From the NCBI GenBank assembly GCA_020348625.1, contig CP070752.1, positions 467,266 to 473,324 of the forward strand: DNA of 6,059 nt, in the 5' to 3' direction. The translations under genes were made by a program, and so were the position numbers. How positions within the stretch are numbered: position 1 is the stretch's first letter; the number at the start of each line of letters is the position of its first letter. Below, in pieces: positions 1 through 5,892 of the stretch. The DNA comes from Deltaproteobacteria bacterium (GTDB lineage Bacteria > Desulfobacterota > DSM-4660 > Desulfatiglandales > B25-G16). The notes below the pieces were generated by a model. It was not told the DNA's origin and searched no databases. It was given only the letters and a program-made list of their open reading frames with translations.

Positions 1-211
1 CTATTCTTAAGAGACGATGGGCTTTTCCTCAGTTCCGAGGCTCTCCCGCTAAAAAGCGGGGTCTTTTCAGCAACTTATCCATGGGGGAGTTCTGCCCCCT
101 CCGCATTGCCCCGATAAATCGGGGCCTGCGGTTTCCCCCACTAATAAGTTGCGAAAAGACAGCACCCTTCCGCCAGTCACTGCAAAAAAGCCCATCGTCT
201 TTTTCTAGAAT
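1..211 (+). repeat. Structured inverted-repeat element, copy 1 (MITE-like, complete)
   Basis: This non-coding element is built of nested inverted repeats. The outer arms AGACGATGGGCTTTT (12-26) and 186-200 pair perfectly over 15 bp, and a weaker match continues outward to ATTCT (3-7)/AGAAT (207-211). Inside lie a CCCGCT/AGCGGG hairpin with an AAAA loop (45-60) and a main stem. In the main stem GTCTTTTC (61-68) pairs with 153-160, A69 is bulged, and GCAACTTAT (70-78) pairs with 144-152. The core holds GGGGG (83-87), CCCCC (95-99), CCGCA/TGCGG (101-105/127-131) enclosing an 8-bp hairpin GCCCCGAT/ATCGGGGC (108-125), and a second CCCCC (135-139). Copy 2 matches positions 1-167 with six mismatches and no gaps; copy 3 is a diverged homologue. 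It has no coding capacity. It lies 272 bases beyond the mltD stop. It could be a miniature transposable element or a large REP/BIME-like palindrome; no transposase is in view. Confidence 0.9.
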
Positions 212-482
212 GACAGAAATTGTCACGTTTTGCAAAGCTTGCCATTTCCTTAATGTCTTTTTGCGATGGCGATTGAGATCCGGTGGCGCGAGTCATGCCT
301 TTGATGACGCATGAGCAAATCCGCGGGATCTCAAAGGCCTCGAAAGCAGCCTGGGCACCGTCTAAAAGAAACAGGCGTTAAAGTACTTATTGAGCAAGGG
401 CAATCACTGGGCTTAAACCATATCCGCCCCCATGGAGCAAGCCCTAGTAAGGCAAAACCGAATTCCCTCTCGAATTTTATCT
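212..482. other. Gene-free stretch downstream of mltD
   Basis: I see no convincing gene here. An open + frame from 311 runs into the antisense of mltD and looks like a shadow. Immediately beside repeat copy 1 is a short inverted repeat, TGACA-GAAAT-TGTCA (211-225). A larger imperfect hairpin spans 409-444: GGGCTT (409-414) pairs with AAGCCC (439-444), and CCAT (418-421) pairs with ATGG (432-435) inside it, separated by a symmetrical 3x3 internal loop. It sits 39 bases past the mltD stop, so it could protect or terminate that transcript, but no T-run follows on the minus strand. Right after the stop is a weak AATTC/GAATT hairpin followed by CGGTTTT, a marginal terminator candidate. Confidence 0.4.
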
Positions 483-2363
483 TTACCCATTTTGGGCAAC
501 GGTTACCCGAGAATCGTGCTTTATGTCAGGATAAGCCTTGGTTTCAACGGCCGTCAAATCACCTTCCTTATGGGGAACGAGCAAAATCTGGCCAATGTAA
601 AGCCTCGTGCTGTGCAGCTGATTAAGGGATTGAATAGCTCTAGTTGTGGTTGCAAATCGGTTGGCGATCTTCCAAAGCGAGTCTCCTTTTCGAACGACGT
701 ATTCTATGGTCTTGCCCTGGACCTTGTGCACGGGTGCGGGGGAATCTTGGCTCCTGTGAGGTGAATATGCCCGTCTCGCTGGCACCTTGAGCCTCCAACC
801 TACCTTAATATAGCTGCTTCTCTTCAGCCCGTTGAGCGCCATTATGGCCCTGACACTCGTTCTGTATCTGCGAGCAATAAGGGACAGGCACTCCCCTTTT
901 CTAACCTTATGCATCACATAGGCAGGTACCGGAGGCCGATAGACAGGCATATCCTCCAATGTAGCCACGAGAACTTCTCCCTTGCCATCAGGAACCCTCA
1001 ACGCGTATGGCCTGTTGGGCGTGCAACTGCGCCGTAGTGCAGGGTTAAGATCTTGCAAACGCCCATAAGGGACTCCCAGGTGTTTTGCAACTGTCTTCAG
1101 ATGAACCTGTTTGTCAACCAAAACTTCTTCAGTCTCAGGTTCCTCTTCCAAAGGCGGAAGGTCGAAGCCATAAGCATCAGGATCATTCAGAATATGCAAT
1201 ACGGCCATGAATTTTGGGACGTAAAACACGGTCTCAAGGGGAAGTCTTGCATAGAGATCCCAAAAATTGTCAAGGTAATTAATCCGTTGCGTTCGTATGC
1301 ATTTCAACACCCTACCCTCCCCGCAGTTGTAAGCTGCGAGAACCGTTGCCCAATCGCCAAAGATCTGATGCAGCTCTTTCAGGTATGCAATGGCAGCATC
1401 GGTGGATTTTGTGAAATCCATCCTCTCGTCAACCCACTGATCTCTCACCAACCCGAATTTGTATCCTGTTGAGGCAATAAATTGCCAGAGACCGAGTGCT
1501 CTTGCCTTTGAAAGGGCCCTTATCTTAAATCCGCTCTCGATCAGAGGCAGCCATGAGAGTTCTTCCGGGAGACCTGCTTCTTTAAGTGCCCTGACAATGG
1601 CGGGCCGATAATGCCCCGAACGGCAATATGCATCAAGAAAGAATTGCCTATCCTTTCCCTGGTAGAGTTTCAACGCCCTTTCGACGTGATTATTCATAAC
1701 GAGAGGAATAGGCTTTTTATACCCGTTGGCCACGGTAAAACGGGAGGTATAGACTTCTATAATCCGTTTCGATATGGTGAAACGCAGATCTGCCCTTTGC
1801 TGCAGGATCTCTGGGTCATCTTCCGGACTCACCTTCAATATGAGCGAATAGGCCTGATCCAAAGAATTGAGCGCGTTATCGAGCTCACCACGCTCCCAAA
1901 AATAATTGGCCGTTTCGCAAGACTCCAGCGCAGCGTCAAGCATCTCCTGGTCTGATTTTTCCGGGGGATTCGGGGCCGGAGGTGGCGCATTCTCTTCAGA
2001 CGCGGTTAGGGTCTCCTTTGAAACTACTTCCTTTTCGCCGTTTTGGAGAGGGACACCTGTATTGTGCTCCTTCTCAATTTCCACCGGTGCAGTAGATTCT
2101 TGCTCTTCCTTAATTTCGGCCAATGCAGCAATTTCTTGCTGATTCACAGCTGTTGTTGGAGCAGGGAGTTGTTGGTTTTGCTCGGGCAACGGAACATCTG
2201 GAGCGTCCGGAGGAATTGCCGCATATTTCTCAACTGCCGCTTCTTTCGCCACAACTATCTCCGTGGAGATCTGCGCTTCTGGTTCCGGTATTGACATATG
2301 GGTTGAACAGGCATGGGTAATCGGCAGGAGGAACAGAAGAAACAGGATCATAAGCCTTGTCAT
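483..2363 (-). CDS. mltD: MltD-type membrane-bound lytic transglycosylase with LysM repeats
   Basis: This enzyme would cleave the MurNAc-GlcNAc bond of peptidoglycan, forming 1,6-anhydroMurNAc, while anchored in the periplasm. The 626-residue protein starts with a hydrophobic signal ending at Cys19 (context THAC, an imperfect lipobox), so it is probably a lipoprotein. Residues 20-136 are a Pro/Glu/Ala-rich spacer and 140-205 a helical, TPR-like stretch. The SLT domain spans about 250-390: PLIESGF carries the catalytic Glu276, followed by GLWQF (291-295) and AAYNCGEGRV (343-352), the family signatures. Two clear LysM modules lie at about 481-528 and 553-597 (VRKGxxLxxIA pattern), with a degenerate LysM-like unit at 418-456. 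It is longer than E. coli MltD (about 450), mostly because of the spacer and extra unit. The ATG at 2361-2363 is preceded by GGAGAG ten bases upstream. It ends with TAA and appears to be its own transcription unit. Confidence 0.95.
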   Translation of the reverse strand: MTRLMILFLLFLLPITHACSTHMSIPEPEAQISTEIVVAKEAAVEKYAAIPPDAPDVPLPEQNQQLPAPTTAVNQQEIAALAEIKEEQESTAPVEIEKEHNTGVPLQNGEKEVVSKETLTASEENAPPPAPNPPEKSDQEMLDAALESCETANYFWERGELDNALNSLDQAYSLILKVSPEDDPEILQQRADLRFTISKRIIEVYTSRFTVANGYKKPIPLVMNNHVERALKLYQGKDRQFFLDAYCRSGHYRPAIVRALKEAGLPEELSWLPLIESGFKIRALSKARALGLWQFIASTGYKFGLVRDQWVDERMDFTKSTDAAIAYLKELHQIFGDWATVLAAYNCGEGRVLKCIRTQRINYLDNFWDLYARLPLETVFYVPKFMAVLHILNDPDAYGFDLPPLEEEPETEEVLVDKQVHLKTVAKHLGVPYGRLQDLNPALRRSCTPNRPYALRVPDGKGEVLVATLEDMPVYRPPVPAYVMHKVRKGECLSLIARRYRTSVRAIMALNGLKRSSYIKVGWRLKVPARRAYSPHRSQDSPAPVHKVQGKTIEYVVRKGDSLWKIANRFATTTRAIQSLNQLHSTRLYIGQILLVPHKEGDLTAVETKAYPDIKHDSRVTVAQNG

Positions 2364-2514
2364 GGTACAGGTACTCTCCGTTTTCTATCTCGTGTCACTA
2401 GGGTGCATCGCAATTGTCGGCATCTCAACAGTACCCAGCCCCTTAGGATAAAACCCAAAGCGAAGATTGAGCACGCAAAACAAAATTCACTGACAAAGCA
2501 CTGGTCGTGGTTGA

Positions 2515-2544
2515 CTTATAGCCTTCATTGAGGTGCCAATGCAA
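2515..2544 (-). promoter_or_regulatory. Possible sigma-70-type promoter for mltD
   Basis: On the minus strand TTGCAT (2544-2539) is followed after 18 bases by TATAAG (2520-2515). The -10 matches the consensus at five of six positions and the -35 at three of six. It lies about 150 bases upstream of the mltD ATG and beyond the stop of the preceding gene, where a promoter would be needed. The weak -35 and the long leader it implies keep this tentative. Confidence 0.25.
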
Positions 2545-2618
2545 GCTAAAAATGAGCACCCAACCAGGCATTCTGTCCTGTTGTCATGGCAAAACCTACT
2601 GTTGAGAGAGATGGTCCG

Positions 2619-3698
2619 TTACCTACCGGCCAGCATATAGCCCTTTTTCCCCATATGATAGGTAAGCATTCCGTCGTGACCATTGTAAAGCAGCAGGACA
2701 AAGAGAGCTGCTGCTAGGTTTTCGACCCCTCCTTGCCGCATGAAGGTAATCACAATCACCCACACGATGACCGAACCCAGCATTTCTAGGATTCCCAGGG
2801 CCCTGTGTCCGAGATACAAATCTCCCCACCCCGGCAACAACAAAGACTTAAAGAACGCCTTCTTGGGCTCCTTGAGCTGAACCTTGCAATAAGGGCAAGC
2901 AACGAGCCCTTTTTGGAGGGGAACAAAGCACGAGGGACAGAGGTTCTCAAGTGATTTATTGCGAGGTTCTAGCTGCCTCACAGCGTCTTTCTTCAGCGTG
3001 ATGAATTCTCTCAACTCTTTCAATACATGCCGTTTCACCGATGTAAAGACACGTCGCTTTGCGTTGGTTCTATAGATTATGAGATGATTCAGAAAAAGGC
3101 CCTGTTTCACCTTCTTTATGTCTTCATACGGCACCTGGAACAGAAGATGGGTTCTACGGGTCATTCTGGGGTTTATGTTTATGAGAAGAATCCTCCTGTT
3201 GGTACAGACGATTGCGTAATAATTATACATCATGGTAAGAAGACCATTTCCCAGGAAGATTTCCGCAGGGTAATGTGCCGTGCCTTTACCAATCCGCATC
3301 GCTTTCTCACCATCCTCAAGCAGTTCGCCTAAGACGTCATGTACAGCCTTGAAGATCTTTATCTTGAATTTGTTCTTTCTACTTCTGTATCCACCCTTTT
3401 TGTTAGGAGCAAACATCTCCCCAAAATCAAATTTCGCCGACGATAAACCGGAGAGCTCTGGGTAGTCACCAAAGACCTCATTCTCTGAAGTTCCATTGTA
3501 GGCACGTGCGGCTGAAGAGTCTGGGGGACTTCCGGAGGCAAATCCAGATGGCATGATGGTATCGGCAGCAGCTGGTCCCAGCGGTTCAATCATAATTAAG
3601 GTCCCGCACTTCTTGCACACTGCACCCGCCTTTCCCTTAGGAACCTTTGCGCTCGGGATACGATAGATTGTGTTACATTGTGGACAAATAACCCTCAT
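2619..3698 (-). CDS. Zinc-ribbon (MJ0042-type), PH-like, membrane-anchored protein
   Basis: The biochemical role is unknown. The 359-residue protein opens with an MJ0042-type zinc ribbon: C5PQC8 and C28KKC31 in the pattern MRVxCPxCxxxYxIPxxKxP. A low-complexity Ser/Gly/Pro linker follows (about 40-105). Residues about 118-232 look like a bacterial PH-like domain, alternating beta strands including a TNRRILLI strand and ending in a charged helix. A second zinc ribbon sits at C254PSC257/C268PYC271. The C-terminus has a PGWGDLYLGHRALGI motif (289-303), resembling TM2-type GxxYLG motifs, then two hydrophobic segments (about 302-319 and 325-339). A cytoplasmic body anchored to the inner membrane by a C-terminal hairpin is inferred. 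The ATG at 3696-3698 is preceded closely by GGGGAGG, which supports this start. Large gaps on both sides suggest a single-gene unit. That it is a real gene is very likely; the domain naming is moderately sure. Confidence 0.88.
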   Translation of the reverse strand: MRVICPQCNTIYRIPSAKVPKGKAGAVCKKCGTLIMIEPLGPAAADTIMPSGFASGSPPDSSAARAYNGTSENEVFGDYPELSGLSSAKFDFGEMFAPNKKGGYRSRKNKFKIKIFKAVHDVLGELLEDGEKAMRIGKGTAHYPAEIFLGNGLLTMMYNYYAIVCTNRRILLININPRMTRRTHLLFQVPYEDIKKVKQGLFLNHLIIYRTNAKRRVFTSVKRHVLKELREFITLKKDAVRQLEPRNKSLENLCPSCFVPLQKGLVACPYCKVQLKEPKKAFFKSLLLPGWGDLYLGHRALGILEMLGSVIVWVIVITFMRQGGVENLAAALFVLLLYNGHDGMLTYHMGKKGYMLAGR

Positions 3699-4213
3699 GG
3701 CCCTCCCCTGATATCCTTTTGGTAAACACCTTTCCTCCGATCCAGGCCGCTTCTTCGTTCCATTCCGCTGCGCTTTTCAGTACCGTTGTAGTGGGTATCA
3801 CTATATTTTCTGCGGTCCTTGCCCGATCTCCTTCCTCCGTGTTTCCTGCATTCCATGACATACATCGCCCAAAAGCCTCCTCACTTGAAACCCGCTCCAA
3901 ACTTTTCTGGTGATACTGTCGGAAAGCACCTCAAATCCTCTAATCCTTATCGGCCACGCCCCTTTAAATCTTTAACTGCGGAAAACCCATATGATGATTA
4001 CGGACCTCGAGAAACAAACCTCCTGCATGGCCGCGAAATCATAAAGTAATTCTGAGAGCGCGTCAGCGGGATCCCCTACCTTGCCTTATACAAACCCGAG
4101 TACCCGCCTGCCGTACATTAAAATGTGGTTAGGGAATCGATTATTGCTCTAGCTCCGTAACCACTGCCGCATAAGGACTATAGGTGTCTTCTTTGGCGCC
4201 AATTCTCCTGACC
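3699..4213. other. Gene-free leader/gap upstream of the zinc-ribbon gene
   Basis: No gene can be assigned with confidence. A minus-strand frame is open over roughly 3673-3925 with no ATG near its upstream end and TTG as the first usable start. It contains peptide runs such as TTTVLKSAAEWNEEAAW and overlaps the start of the zinc-ribbon gene by 26 bases. Its codons look fairly protein-like, but it could equally be transcribed leader RNA. A small hairpin TAGTG-GGTAT-CACTA lies at 3789-3803. Another short minus frame, about 3971-4081, ends in TAA and may be chance or a gene remnant. I recognised no riboswitch signature (for example the GEMM cyclic-di-GMP core) and no tRNA. Confidence 0.4.
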
Positions 4214-4406
4214 GGCGAGACCATGAAACCGTTTCTGAAGAGACTGGCGGGAGGGCGCTGTTCTTTTCGCGGCTTGGGTATGGGGGAAACCGCAGCCCTT
4301 AGCCTGTCGAAGGGAATGCGGAGGGGGAAAACTCCCCCGTAAACAAGCCGCTGAAAAAACAAGCCCGTGAGCCCTGGAACGAAAGAAAGGGTTTCATGGT
4401 CTCGCC
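4214..4406 (-). repeat. Structured inverted-repeat element, copy 3 (diverged, reverse orientation)
   Basis: This is a homologue of copies 1 and 2 on the other strand. Terminal arms GGCGAGACCATGAAACC (4214-4230) and 4390-4406 pair perfectly over 17 bp and extend five more pairs after one mismatch. The main stem is GCGGCTTG (4269-4276) with CAAGCCGC (4344-4351), flanked by TTTTC/GAAAA (4264-4268/4353-4357) with one bulged base (T4352, an A on the minus strand), exactly as in copy 1. The core keeps CCGCA/TGCGG (4290-4294/4317-4321) and three G/C pentads (4282-4286, 4323-4327, 4334-4338). The tip hairpin differs: CCCTT/AAGGG (4296-4300/4310-4314). The conserved single-stranded flank reads, on the minus strand, CCGCCAGTC. 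Its 193-base span matches copy 1. No target-site duplication is evident. It lies 201 bases beyond the PilZ gene stop. Confidence 0.88.
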
Positions 4407-4507
4407 TATTTCAATCGATAATGTTTTGCAGTGTGGAAGTAATAATCGAATTAAGGAATAGAGGAATCACAAGAAATGACCAGAGCTTTCTCTGACATGA
4501 GATATTT

Positions 4508-4524
4508 TGAGCAAGACTTGCTCA
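4508..4524. promoter_or_regulatory. 17-base perfect palindrome
   Basis: TGAGCAAG-A-CTTGCTCA is a perfect inverted repeat with 8-bp arms and one central base, lying about 84 bases past the PilZ gene stop. The one-base centre suits a dimeric protein-binding site better than an RNA hairpin, although a smaller hairpin could form. No T-run follows on either strand, so terminator function is unlikely. No promoter or gene start next to it explains an operator here. Confidence 0.4.
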
Positions 4525-4607
4525 GCATGTGAGAAGTGTTTGAACATGAGGATTTCCAATTCCTTCGGGCTTACCCTGGCGCGAGGTTGCCCGCGGCAGG
4601 TATTTGG

Positions 4608-5378
4608 CTATGACGAAAGTTCACGCCGATTCAACGGCTTAGCTGACGCCGCTCTTATGGACTCTAGCCCTGCCATTTTTCGAAGAATAACTCGCTGAGA
4701 CTTCCTGATCTCTGCTGCCAACAAGGTCTGCTCATTCATCGACAAGCCGAGAAATCTCGCTCCGATAAATTCCATTCTGGGGAATTGTGGCCTTCGAAAT
4801 CTGCGCACTACCTGTAGTTGCGCCTTCATCTGGCTTTGGTTGTTGAAGTCGAGGGTGATAAAGAGCTTGTCTCCAGGCTTAAGGGCGGAAAAACGGCGTA
4901 ATTGAGGGCATGACACACATACCCCACCTTCAGAAATCTCGATGATCGGCAGCGGTTGTTCGTGCCCCTCAACCCAGAGGGTGATGGGGTATTGCTTCAC
5001 TGGCTTAACACGATAGGAGAAGCGGATGTTTCGCTCATACAGGTCTTTTGGATAGGCCAAACGAAAAGCCTGCACAGTCTGTCCCAGCGAGAGGGTATAA
5101 TGAGTGATTAATTCCTGAATCCTCGTATCAAAGGCGTACCGCTTGGGGTCTTCCCCGGGAGCAGAAAGCCAAAGAAACGTAGACTCTATGGGGTTTCCTG
5201 TCATAGATTTTACGACCGGCGGTTCCGTCTGTGCGACAACAAAACCCTTCATGTCAGGATGTACATCATAGATAACCGTATCCCTCATATCCACCCGATG
5301 TTCCTCCTCTTGCGCTCCAAAGAGGAGCTCGAGGTGTTGCGCTGGCTGGATAATTCGCTTTAAATCCGGTTTGGCCAC
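4608..5378 (-). CDS. PilZ-domain (YcgR-like) cyclic-di-GMP-binding protein
   Basis: This is a probable cytoplasmic cyclic-di-GMP receptor that would couple the second messenger to motility, surface or envelope behaviour; the output is not evident. The 256 residues split into an N-terminal beta-rich part (about 12-108), resembling the YcgR N-terminal (PilZN) domain, and a C-terminal PilZ domain (about 116-230). The ligand motif RxxxR is R119FSYR123, in the usual ERxxRFxYRV setting. The second motif, normally (D/N)xSxxG, reads E147ISEGG152, with Glu replacing Asp/Asn. GARFLGLS (206-213) is the typical late strand. The start is GTG (5376-5378): AGGAGG lies nine bases upstream, and no ATG in this frame is better placed. 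It stops at TAG. The next genes are 244 bases upstream and 909 bases downstream, so it is probably transcribed alone. The family call is firm; binding is likely but the Glu leaves doubt. Confidence 0.9.
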   Translation of the reverse strand: MAKPDLKRIIQPAQHLELLFGAQEEEHRVDMRDTVIYDVHPDMKGFVVAQTEPPVVKSMTGNPIESTFLWLSAPGEDPKRYAFDTRIQELITHYTLSLGQTVQAFRLAYPKDLYERNIRFSYRVKPVKQYPITLWVEGHEQPLPIIEISEGGVCVSCPQLRRFSALKPGDKLFITLDFNNQSQMKAQLQVVRRFRRPQFPRMEFIGARFLGLSMNEQTLLAAEIRKSQRVILRKMAGLESIRAASAKPLNRRELSS

Positions 5379-5393
5379 CTGACACTGCCTCCT
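5376..5393 (-). promoter_or_regulatory. Strong ribosome binding site fixing a GTG start
   Basis: On the minus strand AGGAGG is followed by nine bases (CAGTGTCAG) and then GTG. This consensus Shine-Dalgarno decides the unusual GTG start of the PilZ gene. An AT-rich tract (about 5406-5420) just upstream could hold the -10 region of its promoter, but I could not pair it with a good -35. Confidence 0.75.
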
Positions 5394-5460
5394 GAATAAA
5401 CCGTGGCATATAAATATATAGCTGCCCTTTATTGTAACTATCGGTTGAAAGCCCTGATTT

Positions 5461-5475
5461 CATGAGACCCTCATG
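5461..5475. promoter_or_regulatory. Operator-like inverted repeat upstream of the PilZ gene
   Basis: CATGAG-ACC-CTCATG is a perfect 6-bp inverted repeat with a three-base centre, about 83 bases upstream of the GTG start. Its size and position suit a repressor or activator site, but only symmetry supports this. Confidence 0.35.
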
Positions 5476-5499
5476 CAAGGTTTTTCCAAATATCGCCTT

Positions 5500-5546
5500 T
5501 CGCCGGAAATGACTATTTGTAAACGTGCTATCATTGTTTCCGGCGA
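5500..5546. repeat. Inverted repeat with 10-bp arms
   Basis: TCGCCGGAAA (5500-5509) and TTTCCGGCGA (5537-5546) are perfect inverted arms enclosing 27 bases. Three more pairs (TGA 5510-5512 with TCA 5531-5533) can form past a small bulge. It lies between the 62-residue gene and the PilZ gene, 122 bases or more before the PilZ start. It could act as a hairpin ending the upstream transcript, although no T-run follows on the minus strand, or be a binding site or a small repeat unit. It does not resemble the arms of the larger repeat family. Confidence 0.5.
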
Positions 5547-5622
5547 GCATTTTCGCTGTTGAGGCGGGGTATGGAGGATGGAAAGGTGAGCGTAAGGAGG
5601 TTCCGAAGAGACTCTGGGTCTC

Positions 5623-5811
5623 CTACACCTTCTCGGACCTCGAACCCTTACGAGATTTCTTTTCTTTGAATAGCTGACAGTCCATCTGAGAGCTTGAGAA
5701 AACCACGAGACCGGGAATGTGCTTGCTCTTGAATTTCATCGCCCTGCAACCATGAGGAAAGTGTTTATCCCATGTTACATAATAGTGCTCACACTGGTGG
5801 CAATCTATCAT
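5623..5811 (-). CDS. Small four-cysteine protein, probable metal binder
   Basis: No known function can be assigned. The 62-residue protein has C4HQC7, C22 and C45, in the layout CxxC, then YYVTWDKHFPHGCRAMKFKSK, then SSSQMDC, then a basic tail. Two aromatic/Trp-containing motifs and the GCRAMxFKS stretch look strongly constrained. From memory, similar short proteins with a (H/Y)FPxGCRAMGFKS core occur in many Desulfobacterota and other proteobacteria as uncharacterised proteins; this was not checked. A small zinc or Fe-S site using the four cysteines is inferred. The ATG at 5809-5811 is preceded by GGAAG seven bases upstream, and the stop is TAG. A weak GAGAC/GTCTC hairpin (5608-5622) follows directly but lacks a T-run. 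Codon content and motif density make a real gene likely despite the size. Confidence 0.72.
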   Translation of the reverse strand: MIDCHQCEHYYVTWDKHFPHGCRAMKFKSKHIPGLVVFSSSQMDCQLFKEKKSRKGSRSEKV

Positions 5812-5892
5812 TTATCAACTTCCACAAACCCATGATTTGCTGGCTATAGATAGGGTCTTTATCCTCAAATCTCAGAGAGCTTTGCATTATGT

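Noticed and set aside
29..314. Open frames across repeat copy 1
   Set aside because: They are made almost wholly of inverted-repeat sequence and are not expected to be translated.
409..444. Intrinsic terminator for mltD
   Set aside because: The hairpin is real, but no T-run follows it on the minus strand, so it was recorded only as a structure within the gene-free stretch.
1053..1472. 139-codon + strand ORF inside mltD
   Set aside because: It is antisense to the SLT-domain region of mltD, whose motifs are unmistakable; the + frame has no recognisable features.
3719..3913. 64-codon + strand ORF with a hydrophobic stretch
   Set aside because: It is the reverse-strand shadow of the open leader frame upstream of the zinc-ribbon gene, with no ribosome binding site or recognisable motif.
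4507..4698. Small + strand ORF starting TTG with CSACEKC
   Set aside because: It has a TTG start with no clear Shine-Dalgarno, overlaps the palindrome at 4508-4524, and runs 91 bases antisense into the PilZ gene. It is most likely a shadow frame.
5474..5489. Sigma-54-like promoter (TGG...TTGCA) upstream of the PilZ gene
   Set aside because: On the minus strand the GG and GC elements are one base closer than the strict sigma-54 spacing, and the CAC of the -24 element is missing.
5266..5550. 94-codon minus frame overlapping the PilZ start
   Set aside because: It overlaps the PilZ coding region out of frame by 113 bases. The AGGAGG/GTG arrangement and PilZ motifs favour the other frame, and part of this one is inverted-repeat sequence.
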